Shown here in pieces: positions 26,240-38,793 of a stretch of 64,000 nucleotides of DNA. The translations under genes were made by a program, and so were the position numbers. The DNA is from Phascolomyces articulosus. Lineage: Eukaryota > Mucoromycota > Mucoromycetes > Mucorales > Lichtheimiaceae. The stretch covers positions 248,001 to 312,000 of the forward strand of contig JAIXMP010000005.1 in NCBI GenBank assembly GCA_025677815.1, given 5' to 3'. The notes under the pieces are model-generated. The model was given only the letters and a program-made list of their open reading frames with translations. It was not told where the DNA came from and made no database searches. Each line of letters opens with the position of its first letter. The first letter of the stretch is position 1.

Positions 26240-27262
26240 CTACGCTTGATCTGTTTTTGTCTTTTTATTACTGCTGTTATTTGTGGGTTGTTTTTTTCGT
26301 TTATTTGTTGTTGATACAGATGGTGAAAAACATGAGGGTATTCGGATGTCAATAGCCGAAGAGCCGAATTGAACGTCGCTGTCCGAATCACTGATAACAT
26401 CAAGCATCATGGTTGCTAATCTCTTCCTGTGGTGAACAGCCGTAATTAATGATTTCATACTTGGAACAAAATCTTCAGGGCAACTCGGATAATGCAACCA
26501 CTTTCGAGTTCGGTTCATTCTACACACGTAGCCTTGGGGACAATCTAAAATTTGAGGTAATAGCTATAGAGATTCCTGATAACGATAAAGGAGTTATTAC
26601 TAATTCCAAGTTTTCTTTTGACTAGCCTAATAAATATGTATAAAGTTAGCATACCTGATAAAGTGAAACCAAATAAGGCAACCCTATGCATTACGTACTT
26701 GTGCAAAAAAAAAAAGGAAGAGACCACTAGAACACCATCACCTGGATAAATGAGTGAATCAAGCAAAGCAGCCAGTTTAAGTAATTCTAATTTAGCCATT
26801 CAAATGTTCTTCTTTCGTCCACCAACTTGTTCATCAACAATTTTTGTAACTTTGAGAAATTCGGCATTGACCAATTCTTCACCATCATCTGTACTATCAA
26901 TCATCTTTAATACTTCCAACATCTCATCGCATATAATATCAAGATTGCCTATTCCGATTATATTTCTTTTGCATTTACTATGATCACTAAGTGCGAAAAA
27001 CAAAATATCTATCATTGCCATAATCTCTTGTACATCTTTTTCAATGATGAATGATGAGTATAATGAGAAGAGATATATTGTCGATATTGTTGAAATAAAT
27101 CACTGACATTGATATCTTTGATCATAAATGGTGCATCATGTTCTTCCATTGGAGTTGATCAACCAGAGTCGTCATTTTCAATACTATTGTTGTTGTTATT
27201 ATTATTGCTGATACCACTACTAGCATCACTACTACTGTCACTGTTGCTGCTGTTATTATGAA
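26240..27262 (-). pseudogene. Decayed lineage-specific gene (disrupted reading frame)
   Basis: A once-continuous protein can be followed on the minus strand across lesions. A Ser/Asp/Asn-rich segment (SSSDASSGISN) meets an in-frame TGA at 27161-27159. It continues through EEHDAPFMIKDINV and FQQYRQYISSHYTHHS, then shifts frame at about 27040-27050. It goes on through EIMAMIDILFFALSDHSKC and GNLDIICDEMLEVLK, meets a second in-frame TGA at 26802-26800, and continues in the same frame as MAKLELLKLAALLDSLIY. A less clear middle follows, then LDCPQGYVCRMNRTRKW and a basic C-terminus ending near 26240. The order of segments looks like uncharacterised, often multi-copy Mucorales proteins that I know only by general appearance. 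Function unknown. The lesions make a functional product unlikely. Confidence 0.6.
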
Positions 27263-29556
27263 TTTAATTATTCTGTCACTAATTTCATGTTGATATAACT
27301 TTACTAATATCTGATCGATGAAAAATAACCCGAAAGAATCGATTTCAAATGTTACATAATATTTATTTGGATTTATCCTTTAAACTTGAATTTGATGAAA
27401 AGAATTCTATTGAAATTTACGAAAAGTAGTGATTTCTTGATTTGTCAAAAAATATATTGATGGTGTATAAGATATTCGGACGAGCTACTTATTATGATTT
27501 TCATCCATTTTCTTTATAGAATAGACGCACAAGACAATTTATAAAAGATTGAGATCAGTTGGGCAAAAGAAAAAAAAAAGGCGGTAACCAAGGAAAACAA
27601 CAACTTTTATTTTGATTTGGACTCTCTTCGAATATCAGCAATTGAGTTATCAAGGATAATCACTACTGCAACATCCACTCTCCCATTAATAATGTATTTG
27701 TTTATTCATCGTTATTTTATATATTTAATATAAGGATGCACCAGATTTAACTTCTTGATCAATAGATAGTACCGGGTATTCAGATCATCAATCCGCTGGA
27801 AGTATATCATGTGTTAAAATAATCATTATAACTTATATAAATTTATGATAACGAAAATGCTGGAAAGAACAAATTGGTTCAAACAGCAACTTTGAATGAA
27901 TTCCTCTTCTGTATTTACATCGCTGGATTAGTTTTTGTATTGAAGCCTATTAAATAAATCCGAAAAGGTCCTATTGAACAATGATTAGTTAAATTATATA
28001 TTATTTTGTCAAGATATTTGAATTAAAAAACATCTATTGCATGGGATCATCGTTGCTCATATCAAGTGTGTGTTTTTTTTAAAACTATCATTGGCATACT
28101 CCAATGGGAGAAAATGAATAAAGATAGGATAAAAAAAAAGAAGAAGGCATTATAATAGTTTTTGTTGAAACACAATGAACATATGTTCAAGGTTACTACA
28201 AAAATGTTATATCCCCATTCAACTTTTTTCAATCTTTTCATTCTTGCCTCAAAGTTTTTTTTTTATCCTCATTAAAACTATAATCATTGCAAAATGATGT
28301 CCAACGCATATTACATAGATACTTTATATTCCACCAGTAATAAGAAAACTTTTTACATACCTTTGATTTCTCATCTTCATATAAAAAAAACTGTATCATG
28401 ACCATCGAAGAGGAGACATATCCGTTTGCTAAACAGTCTTATAAATTGATACATTTGGTTTACTCTATCAACACAGAAAAAAAAATAGTTAAATACTATT
28501 TCTATGCAAGTCATTCAAGTATCACTAAGAAAGAAAAAAAAAGAGAAGGAAGCATACCATATACAAAATAAATTTTAAATCATCCTTTTAAATCGACCAG
28601 GATTAGAAAGTTTTTTTTTTTAATAAATGGGTTTTGAATCGAAACTGATTTTGTCATTTGGCAAGAGCACAAATCTATGGATCAATAACATAATATTTCA
28701 AACCCTTTGGAAATAGAGATAATAACTTGTCAATATTCAATAGAGTTTTTGTTTCTATTGATGGTGGTCCATGATGATCTCGCGTTTCTTTTGAAGTTGG
28801 AAAGGTTGTCAATTTTCAAAACCGCGTTTTTTCCTTCTTTTGCTGAGTTTACATAATGAGTTTGCTTAATCTATCCAATGACTTCATTTCATGTTTATTG
28901 TAGCGTCCTTGTGCGAATAATAATAACGGAATTATTGAGAAAAATATATATCCTGAACACAAATTGTTGAAGCTAATGAAAGAATTGTAATTAACTTCGT
29001 AGGTATGTTCATTGTTAATGGGGAAGTTCCAATAAGTTATTAAGTAATATTTAAAATACAAGGGATGAAGTATCTTAAATGTAATCCCTAGTTTTGTATC
29101 TCTGCTAGGCAACTGTTGAATATCTTTCTCGTCGGCGTGCTATATATAGTTATTGTTGTTGTTTATAATTGACTAAATGATGCTCTAATTACGTTATGTT
29201 TATAAGACTAGTATGGTGATCCAAGTAACATTTGTAATTATTTTTTATCTATATATTCGTATGGGATTAGATTTTCATTTAAAAGAATAGATGTCTATTT
29301 TAATAAAGATATAACACATTAAGGTCTCATTTAATGCTTTTTTTTAATAATATTCAAGTCCCTAAGATGGTTGACTTGGAAGACCTGTGTTTTTTTTAAT
29401 AAGGAGCAATAAACCATATGAAAAAGATGAATATGTGTAACGTGTATGCAGCTGATCCTGTCTTATAATAAATTGGTTTGATTTTTTCTTTTCAAGTAAC
29501 ACACCACTTTTTTTTTCTTTCCTTTAATTCTCGTATCCATTCCACATTCTTTATAA
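27263..29556. other. Intergenic, no gene seen
   Basis: About 2.3 kb of AT-rich DNA. The last ~60 bases before ATG 29557 are T/C-rich. No exon chain, RNA gene or clear repeat recognised. Confidence 0.5.
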
Positions 29557-30297
29557 ATGGAGGCAACCAAAGAAAATAATCCGATTGCAACTGATGTATG
29601 TCATTATAAAATGAATATCCGAGAAGAGGAAAGAGATTATCACATAATTAGAACATATTGGAAACTAAATCATGGAATATAAAAAGGCACCACAGGAAAA
29701 ATCAAAGTTTAATTCGGAAGAAGTAACTGCCATCATTAAAGAAGTAACTATTTTTTTTTTAAAAAAAAAAGACGAATTCCCTTTCTTTTATGTTTTATTA
29801 ATGAATATGATTATATTTATTATTTATTAGATAGCCGAATCTACCATCCAAGATTCGGAATATTCTCATTCCAAAGTTCCACAATGGAACAAAACCATCA
29901 TCGAATCATGTTTAAAAAGATTAAAAGAAAAGAACAAGAATTATAAATATGTTGGTAAGTTTTTATTTTTTTATGGTATAAAACGATAAAAAGAAAAGAA
30001 ACAAAAGAGAGAGGGAGATAATGTATATGAGTTTACTTATTTTTTTTAACTAGTTACTTGTGTGATAATGCAAAATAACGGTGCTGGTTTTTATGCTGGA
30101 AGTTCGGTATATTGGGATAATATGAATGATGGTAAAGTATTATTTTTTCTCTCTCTCTTATGGTTGTTATTGTTAATATTATCATCAACTAAATGGGTAA
30201 TCTCCTTATCATATACATAAAATTAGGGAGCGCAAGTTATCGACACGAGACGAGATCAGTATACGCTGTCATCAACGCATTTGGTTTAAGTATATAA
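29557..30297 (+). CDS. Tctex-type dynein light chain
   Basis: Small subunit of cytoplasmic dynein that dimerises on the intermediate chain and helps bind cargo. Five exons keep frame: 29557-29595, 29696-29743, 29831-29954, 30054-30131 and 30227-30297, giving 119 aa, the normal Tctex1/DYNLT length. The C-terminal half carries the family pattern: KNYKYVVTCVIMQNNGAGF, SSVYWDNMNDGSASY and ETRSVYAVINAFGLSI. Exon 1 encodes only 13 residues (MEATKENNPIATD). Intron 2 begins with a striking T-run/A-run directly after its donor. It ends about 280 bases from the 3' end of the convergent M16 protease gene. Confidence 0.93.
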
Positions 30298-30576
30298 GAT
30301 GATCCTTAAATACAAAGTTATATCCATCATTTTTTTTATTTTCTTCGTCGATCCAACTCATTTTATCGTTGTATTTGTTCCTTTTTTTTGCAATATATTT
30401 AATCCAAAACAAATCAAAATAATAACTGGAGAAAAAAAAAAAACGAGGGACGAGATTATATCACATTCAATTTTCATCTATTTTGTTTTTCTTTCTTTTT
30501 TTCTGGGGAGTGGGGGGGGAAGAGAGAAATAAGGGGATGGGATGCGAAATAATGGTTTTTGTTTGCTTTTTTGTTT

Positions 30577-33500
30577 TTAAATAGAGAAATCATTGAGTGT
30601 CATGGAATTGAGATTAAATCCAAGAGATGCAAAACCGTCCTTGATTTCATCAGATTTACTTGGTGCGCTTACAACTACAATATTACATTTACCAGGTTTG
30701 AACATATTGACAAAATATTTCTTCAATACATGTTGTAAATCATCTAGAGTTGTTCCCTATAATTGAGTGTAGAGGAAGAAATTAATATAATACATCTCAA
30801 CAGGATATCAATATCTATATAAGTACGGTACCTGAATTGCAGAAAGTAAGTTTCGATTATAACTTGCAGGAACTTGTTTTAATACTTGATTTACAAAAGA
30901 TTGTAATGCAGCACGACCCATTGTATTTTCTCTTGCTACCAAACTATAAATCACAGCACTCTTGGCTCCATCTACTGAAGATGGTTCAATTTCCATCTAA
31001 TATACCATCGTCCAGTTAATGAAAAGTTTTACTTTTTGGCACAATCATTATTCCTCTTTTCACCCCCCCTTTTTTTTACCTCATTATTTGCAAGCATATC
31101 AATAACATGTTTAGCTTGTGCAAATGCTTTGAAAGCATCAGGGGATTGATAAATGGTGAAACTAATATGTGAAGCTTCAACATCGGTACTTAAGAAACAA
31201 GAATAAGCAAGTCCTTGACCACGAATAAATTTCCAAAAAATGCCTTCCATGGTATCCAATAATTCTGCCATCACCAGTAATGCTGGGATGTCTGGATCTT
31301 CAAAACTTTTAGGTCCTTTGACTGATTGTAAAGAAAACGAGTTTTCGATGGATGGTAAACTCACAACAGCTCCCTGTTTGGTTTTAAAGTTTTATAAAAT
31401 AGTAAATAAATAATTCATTAGTACATGACTTCACTCATGATATGTTGAATATATTTATATCAGACTTACAATAGAACCTGGTTCTTGACCAGCAGGACTA
31501 AGTACATCTTGTGCCAATGTGACTGGTGTTAGCTTTTGATGAGGGTGATTCATACTTGAGGTAATAGGTTCAAATGATGAACGAGGTCTATTCAATTTAA
31601 GAATATTGCCAGTGACATGAACACGAATATTATCGGGCTTGCACACTATGATGATAATAATCAAGTAAGTAAAAAAAAAAAAACACGGGAATTCTGCTTT
31701 TGATGATAAATAGAAAATAAAATATCTCTCATCCTCCTCCAAAAACATTACATGCTTCTCGATAGGTTGTTAAATCATTGATTACTGAATCAGGATTATC
31801 CTCAAGTTTTTGAACAACATCTTGTAAGAAATTAGCTTGGAATAATACGTTTCGAGCAGCATTAGCAGACTTTGTTGGATCGTATTGAAGTGCGCGCATT
31901 GCAGCATTGGCCATCTATTATTGGATAATCAATAAATAAATAAATAAATCCTGAATTGTTTCTTAGTTGCATGTTTATAAAATAAAATAAAAAAATTTAC
32001 ACTATGTCCATCTCGTTTAGCTTGAGGAATATCATTCAAAATCTGGTATGCTACAATCTTTAATCTATAAAACAGAATATGATTCAAACAATAAGTACGA
32101 ATATATAAATAAATTAATGGATACTACTTGTGTGTAAAAAAAATAAAAAAAAAGATATTACCGTTCAACTGTAAATTGTGTATTCCATAAGATGTCCTGC
32201 AACCATTGGATACCATTTTGATATTTGGATGATTCTGTCTTAAAGGTAAACACCAATAATTCTCTAAATCCACTACTGGTACCTAAACCAGAATCATATT
32301 CAACAGTATCTTCACTAAGACCTTTCACAACATCTTCATATGAAATGATTTCACCGTTGTTTCTTTCCACAGGTAATGAAAAGATGGCTTTAAGCAATAA
32401 TCTTGTATAAGGCAATAGATGAGATGGAACATCATCCGTATTAATATGCGCGGATATTTTGACAAATCGAGATTGAACATCTAATATATGAATAAAAAAA
32501 GATACAACAAAGATGAATCTTTTCTTTCTTTCTTTTTTTTTTAAAAAAAAAGATAATCATAAATAGAATTGATTTACTTACGATCAAATTGAATAAATAG
32601 TGGTATTTGGGTGCCATTATCTGCATTCACATAGTCTTGGATTTTATTATTCCTATATATATCAATATAGATCGAAATAGAATGAATCAGAAATATGTTT
32701 TCATTTTCCCTCAACTTTTCATCCTTTTTGGTTCTCTCTATTTTACAGGGGACCCCTTTCCTCTTTATCTTACATTTCTACGCCCTTGTTAATACCATTA
32801 TTTCTTGCCGTTAAAACATTAATGAAATTAATAGATGATACTGGAGGAATAGTGAAATTTTCAAGAATATCATGGGGTAACTCAACATCATTCTTGGCCA
32901 TCGAATCTTCCAATTTCTTTTGAAGTTCTTCCAATTTGGTTTCACCTAATTCTGTGCGTTGATTTTCAATTCTCTTTTTTTCTTCGTCTGCCAACTGTTC
33001 TGCAAATTGAGCAGAAGGTCTACCAAAGAGAATGACATGAGGTGCATCAAGATACCATCTAGTAGAAAAATATTAATAAGATGAATAAGATAAAAAAAAT
33101 AATGGATACAGCCCTTCCTGATCTAACAATCCACCATTCCCATTTGTCCAGTTTATTCTTCCATCCTTACTTTTTCAATACTTCAAGCCAATCCGAAATT
33201 TGATAAGTAGCCAAAGTGTTTAAATATTCTTGATCCTTCACCGATTCTCTAAGATCGATACCATCAGGTTCACCATAAAGAAAATCTATAAATAAGATAT
33301 ATAAATATCTTGTTTAATTCATATTCATGTTCTAATAAGGAATGTCTTCCTTTTGATATATATATATATATATATAATTACCTGAGATACAAATAGCCGC
33401 AGCTGTATCATGAGCATCAGTTTCGATACCATCTAATAACTATTATATACATTTGAGAAAAATAGGCTTATTTTTACCCCTTCACCCTCTTCTTTTCCCC

Positions 33501-35637
33501 TTGTCACACATATTTTCTTCTATTTCATTTATTACATAAGAATTATAACATACTTTTAGCATTTCTTTTTCAATGATAGTTTTCATTCGATCCATATCAA
33601 TATCTCTATCTTCTACAAGGCGTCGGAATGTATTAAAAAGACGTGCTGGAAATCCTTCCATTTCATCAATCGGGACATTGGAAGCAGTCAACATCACGGT
33701 AGTCTTTAAATGATCCGTTGTATGGAACTCCACATCTATATTTTTTTTATTATGTTCATATAAAGTGAGTAATTAATTTTTCAATACTTTCATAGATATT
33801 CCATTCATCCTTTTTTTTACCTGTACAGAGTGGGTCTTCAATTTCAACAAATTCTTTTTGTAAAACAGACACTGGAGATTCAGTCAAATAAGCATCAAGT
33901 ACTTCAAGTGCTTTCAATTGTAAATAATCCTATAAATAAAATGATATAGAAACCAAATTAATATTTATATAAAAAGCATAAAAATCATACTATCCTACAT
34001 AGAGGGATTTTTTGCTTTAAAAAATAAAGACTTACATGACACATTGGACCGTTCCAAGATACCAAAACAGTGCCCATCGATTCATCTTCATCAGGGAACA
34101 AGACTGTTTCCTCTATATTCTTTTCCAAATTGGGGAAATTACCGGTTTCAATCCATGGTCGTTGTAAAGGAGGTAATGGACCTTTACTGAGAATACTTTG
34201 CTCTACTGGTTCAAGTGCTTTGAGCACTTTTTCATGATTCACTGTACCAGTAATAATCAAACATAAATTATCAGGTCGATAATAATCTCTATGATACTTT
34301 CGAACTATTTCCCCCCCAAGATTGATGTATTAGTACAAAATTGAAAAGAATAATTTTTCTTTTTTCTTTTGAGATTTATGTTTAAATAAAAACTTGCTTT
34401 TTTCTACTGAGAGTTCGCGTAATCGTTCCATCAATCCACCCGTTTCTGATCGATATCCACATCCTTCTGGAAACATAATTCTTCGCATACGAAGGTGTAT
34501 CCGATCATCACCAGAGTTTTGACATCCCTTTATATAAATATTCATATTAGATAAATGAATATATCATTTTTGTCCATCCATTTTTTTTTCTTACCTGCAT
34601 TTCACTGTACACAACCTATATCGTGTCCACACGAAAAGAAAAAGAATCCGTCAATAATTAGTCTATTATATACAAACAAAAAATGATATAAATCAAACAT
34701 TACCCCTAATATGGATTAAAATACAATTATCAGTAACATGAAAATAATACATTTTCAAAAATTCAAAAAAAAAAAAGATTGTTACCTGCATCTTCTCCTT
34801 TTCCATTGATATGATGAACTTCAGTATGATATCCACTACCCGTCAAAGTAGGATATAAAATATGATCCACATAAATAGGAAGTAATTTCAAAAATCCTTC
34901 GCTACCAGCTGTTGTAATAGCTAAATACATTTTTACAATGATAAAGAGCCATTAATATTAAAAAAAGAAAACATTATCCACCCTTGAAAAAAAAATACTT
35001 ACTATAACATGTATGATCCACATCTGTCCATGCATTTGTACCTTGTGCAATTGCTCGATTTGCCAAGGTATCCAATACACCCTAATAAAAAATAAATAAA
35101 TCGTTGTTCATTATTTTGATCTCTCTGTTCCAAATTCAATAATGCAAACAACATACCTTGTAAGGAAATTGCTCACTACCCAAAAATACAAGACTAGAAA
35201 AAAAAAAGTGTGATAATTTTTTTTAATATATTAAAATATCTAAACGGTATCATCACAATATACTTACTGTTCTAATGTATGTGGACATCCAAAATCATCA
35301 AAACCTGCAAAATAAAAATAAGTTGTCATTATCTTCAAAAATTGCATTATATCCACCCTCTTTTACGCCTTTTATATTCTCCTTACTCTCCGTTGCCAAA
35401 GCAAAATAACCATTCACAAGAGGTGCTAAATTAAAATAAAATTAAGAACGATTGGAATGTATTAAAAATACTGATCAAATATATGCTAATCATTTGACGT
35501 CCCACACTACCTTCAATATCAGCAAGTGCAACGGTTAAACCAGTTTTAGTACTTTTGTACTTTGTAAATGTAATTCCATAATCAGTTGGAACTGTACAAA
35601 TCTTTTCATAATTACTATTACTATTAGTCTCACTCAT
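30577..35637 (-). CDS. M16-family (insulinase-like) zinc metalloprotease
   Basis: Large M16 metallopeptidase of the fungal YOL098C/SPAC3H1.02c type; probable cytosolic or organellar peptide-degrading enzyme. Twenty-three exons: 35637-35511, 35425-35387, 35304-35268, 35193-35157, 35081-35003, 34920-34786, 34705-34704, 34615-34595, 34527-34398, 34304-34036, 33929-33821, 33735-33554, 33439-33382, 33285-33171, 33058-32774, 32652-32582, 32480-32162, 32050-32002, 31914-31752, 31645-31470, 31373-31080, 30996-30832 and 30756-30577, giving 1013 aa. The inverted zinc motif is HTLEH (His64, Glu67, His68) in GCPHTLEHLVFLGSE, with VVYSEMQ (Glu157) as the likely third ligand. Exon 7 is 2 nt. The intron after exon 9 is GC-AG. 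Exon 18 starts at the second of two nearby acceptors because only that keeps frame. An E/K-rich segment around exon 15 predicts a coiled coil. Confidence 0.92.
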
Positions 35638-37765
35638 TTTTTTTTTCAAGAGAAAGAAAAATAGAAAGAAAGAAAAAAGGAGAAGAGCAGGAATAACCAA
35701 AAAGAAACGCGTTTCTTTTTTTTTTAGGTTTTAACGTTTACACCGTCACGCGGGTCATCATAACACCAGACGATGATGATAAATAAGTGTTTTATATTAT
35801 TGAAAAAAAAAACATCTCACGAGATAATATATTAGACTCTTGAATTAGTATACGACGATCTATGCATGGTAAAGTATACATATACATTCATATGAAGTCA
35901 TTTTATATCATTCTTCTATCTGTCAATTTATAAACATTAAAAGAATATCATGGGCTATTTTCAATTTTTTTAATAGTTAAATTTTGTTTATCTAAAGTAA
36001 ATAAATTGTAACTTAATTATGTATATAATCCCAAAGAAAGTCCTTTCTGTCGTATCCGTCATCGTCATCATCGTCATGTGCTTTTCTATTACCTATATTT
36101 GTTCTTTTGTTGTCTGTGAGTGATGTAATATATGATTCTTAATAGACTTAATCATTTGACTTTTTTGTTATTAATGCATGGCGTTTTCTCTGTGATATAA
36201 ATCATTTTCCACAACAAGTAATTCCTTACTTCTAGATAAACTGCAAAAAAAAAAAAAAAAAAAACTGAAAGTGTTCAATTACGAAATAATAGGCTGGGGG
36301 TCTCGGGATCATCATTTTCGGAAATCCGATCCCGATCCGGTCAAAGTTTTTTTTTTTTTTTTTTTTTTTTATGTGATCACTTTTAGTACTATTTTATCTA
36401 GTATGGGAGATCTCTTCTCTGGCGCGTTTTTTTTTAATTCATCATCATCTCCTTCCTTCTACATCATAAAATGATTCGTACTCAAGATCATTATTATAAC
36501 ATAGCATTACTAGGTTGAAAAGATATATTATATTTATAGTTTATGGTAAATGTTTATACCCAGTATGATCAATAATGATGATGAACAATGTAGGAAGTTG
36601 CGCATCATTCAATATTCTTTCTTATTTGTGATCTACAAAAAAAAAGTACCTGACTTATCGAACGTAGCATAAAGTAAATTTAAAGAAATTTATTAGATGG
36701 GTTACAACTTACGTATTAATAGAAAAAATTCATCTAATATTTCTTTCATTCTGTTGTGCAACAGAGCCCTGAATCATCAGTTTTAAGATGAAGAAGACCT
36801 TTGGTTATATTTATACTATGAGTGGCGCGTATAAAGCATATAACTGTGCCTCTTCCCAAGGGTAGAAATAGTTATCAGAAACTAAACTTTTTGTAGACTA
36901 AATTCATAAAAAAAAATATTATTTTACACGTGCGTGAATACCATCTTTAAATATTTACCTTTAAGCCATAATATATCAAGTGGAACGGTTCTTTTTTTAT
37001 TTTAAAAACCCAGGGTCTCACAAGAAACCTTATTATTATATTATCTTATAAGGAGGAAAGAAGAAGATATGATATTTTTATAGCGACGATCAACAATCAT
37101 AATAAAAATAATTAAATAAACTTTTTTTTTGTGTAAATTTGTTATATAAGTAATATAATATAAATATAATGTAATAAGCTTTCCAAAAGCCCAGAATTTG
37201 TATTTTTTTTTGATATATTGATATATATTGTAAAAATACAAAGAAAAAGAGGTTAGCAAAACAATTGACACCAAAAAAAAAGAAAAAGAAAAGAGTTTGC
37301 TAATAAGAAAAGAGAGAGAGTGAGAGTGTGTGTGTGTAGGTGTGAGAGGAGGCGTGTTATAATGATAATATGGTTAATAAATTCGAAAGAAAGTGTCCCA
37401 AAATACAAGAGAGAGATTTTCCAATATGACAAAAAAAGGGGGGGGGAAGAGTTGAAGGTTTGTAGACAAGTGTAAAAATAAAGAAAAGTAAAAAAGAAAC
37501 TAAAATTACAAACAAACCATCATTAAAATAATAAAAACAAGAATAATAAAAAGGACCAGCTTGTTGTTTAAATAGAAGAGAAAAAAGAATAATAATAATA
37601 ATAATAATAAAAGTATAGTACAAGGTGGTTGTTGTTGTTATATATTATCGTCTTCGTCGTCTTCGTCATATGCCGTTCGTCATCGTTCGTCAATTGTAAT
37701 CGTCGTCGTCAAAAAAAGATAGTATATAATAACTTACAACTACTTCTACTCATACCATTTTATAT
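35638..37765. other. Intergenic with homopolymer runs
   Basis: About 2.1 kb. It contains poly-A (about 36244-36263) and poly-T (about 36345-36370) runs flanking a short GC-richer stretch with CGGGATC...GATCCCG complementary arms (about 36303-36333), and GT/GA-rich sequence at about 37310-37350. No gene supported. Confidence 0.5.
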
Positions 37766-38537
37766 TTATTGTTCATTTTCATGGCTTTTTTCTACAGGTT
37801 TGGGTGTTGCTTTGGGTAGTTCAGTAGTGGTACTAGACTTTTCTTTTCGCTTATGAGAACCATGAACCTTTGGCTTAACGGTGGAGACAGGGACAGGGCG
37901 GCAAGTGGTTGTCATTTTATCATCTTCATCAGGATAAGCAACACACATAACACGAACAGGTCCCTTTGCACTTTCTGAAGCAGAAGGGGTAGGTGTAGGC
38001 TTGGCCTTAATCACAGAAGATGGAAGGGTGGCAGTAGGCTTGACTTTTTCGTTATGAACAACAGACTTGGAAGCAGAGGCTGAAGGGGCAGGTTTTTTAT
38101 GACCAGCAGAAGCAGAAGCAGAAGCACTCTTTGAAGGGGTACTGGGATTAGTTGCTTTGACGATCGAAAAGTAACCTGTAAAAAAAAAAAGATATTTAAT
38201 GGATATTCTTATTCAATGATTTTTTTTTTTTTACTTACCAGCAAATGCAATATCAGCAGAATGAGGACCAATTTCGAGAACACTAGATTATATTAATAAT
38301 ATTAGTCAAACGTCATGATCCATGCATGGTCTTAATAATAATGATAATAACACGTACTATTTGGGATTGGGCTTAATATTCTCTGGGATCTTCCACTTGT
38401 AAGTACCATTCTTTGCTTCAACACCTTGTTCAATGACTTCATCAATAAGCAAAGCTTGTGCAGGACCAGAAGCCAATGCAATCATAACTTTATCAACAGT
38501 AGCATCTTTAGCGAGTTTCCTATTATTAAGATGGAGG

Positions 38538-38577
<40 letters not shown>

Positions 38578-38793
38578 AATAGTATGGTGTTAAAAAATAA
38601 TTATTTTTAATGCTTAAAAAGAATCGTAATAATTATGAGTATAATAAAATTATGAAACGAACCATTTGATCTCGACCGTCTCACCAGCCTTTAATACATC
38701 GTTAGGTTGCGGACTTATGATATTGACCGAAGCCGCCTGGGCCAATTGGAATAAAACAAAGGATAGGAAGGTGACAATAAAGAGTTTAAGCAT
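37766..38793 (-). CDS. Secreted Kre9/Knh1-domain protein with Ser/Ala/Pro/Lys-rich tail
   Basis: Probable secreted cell-wall-associated protein. Four exons keep frame: 38793-38663, 38519-38358, 38282-38239 and 38175-37766, giving 248 aa. A signal peptide (MLKLFIVTFLSFVLFQLAQA) is followed by ASVNIISPQPNDVLKAGETV and the rest of a Kre9/Knh1 N-terminal beta-sandwich domain up to about residue 120 (VLEIGPHSADIAFAGYFSI). After it comes a low-complexity tail with repeats of SAS and KP, a VMCVAYPDEDD..TTTCRPVPV island with two cysteines, and a basic end. There is no C-terminal hydrophobic GPI signal, unlike many KNH-domain proteins, so it should be soluble or charge-bound to the wall. Exon 3 is 44 nt. 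Confidence 0.85.
38535..38576. repeat. (TTA)n microsatellite in KNH gene intron 1
   Basis: About 13 tandem TTA/ATT units inside the first intron of the Kre9/Knh1-domain gene. Confidence 0.9.

Noticed and set aside
28849..29112. 87-codon minus-strand frame
   Set aside because: Composition typical of translated AT-rich DNA. No leader, domain or neighbouring exons.
36300..36340. CGGGATC...GATCCCG inverted arms as a possible tRNA or terminator
   Set aside because: Only 7-bp arms with no tRNA A/B boxes or conserved loops.
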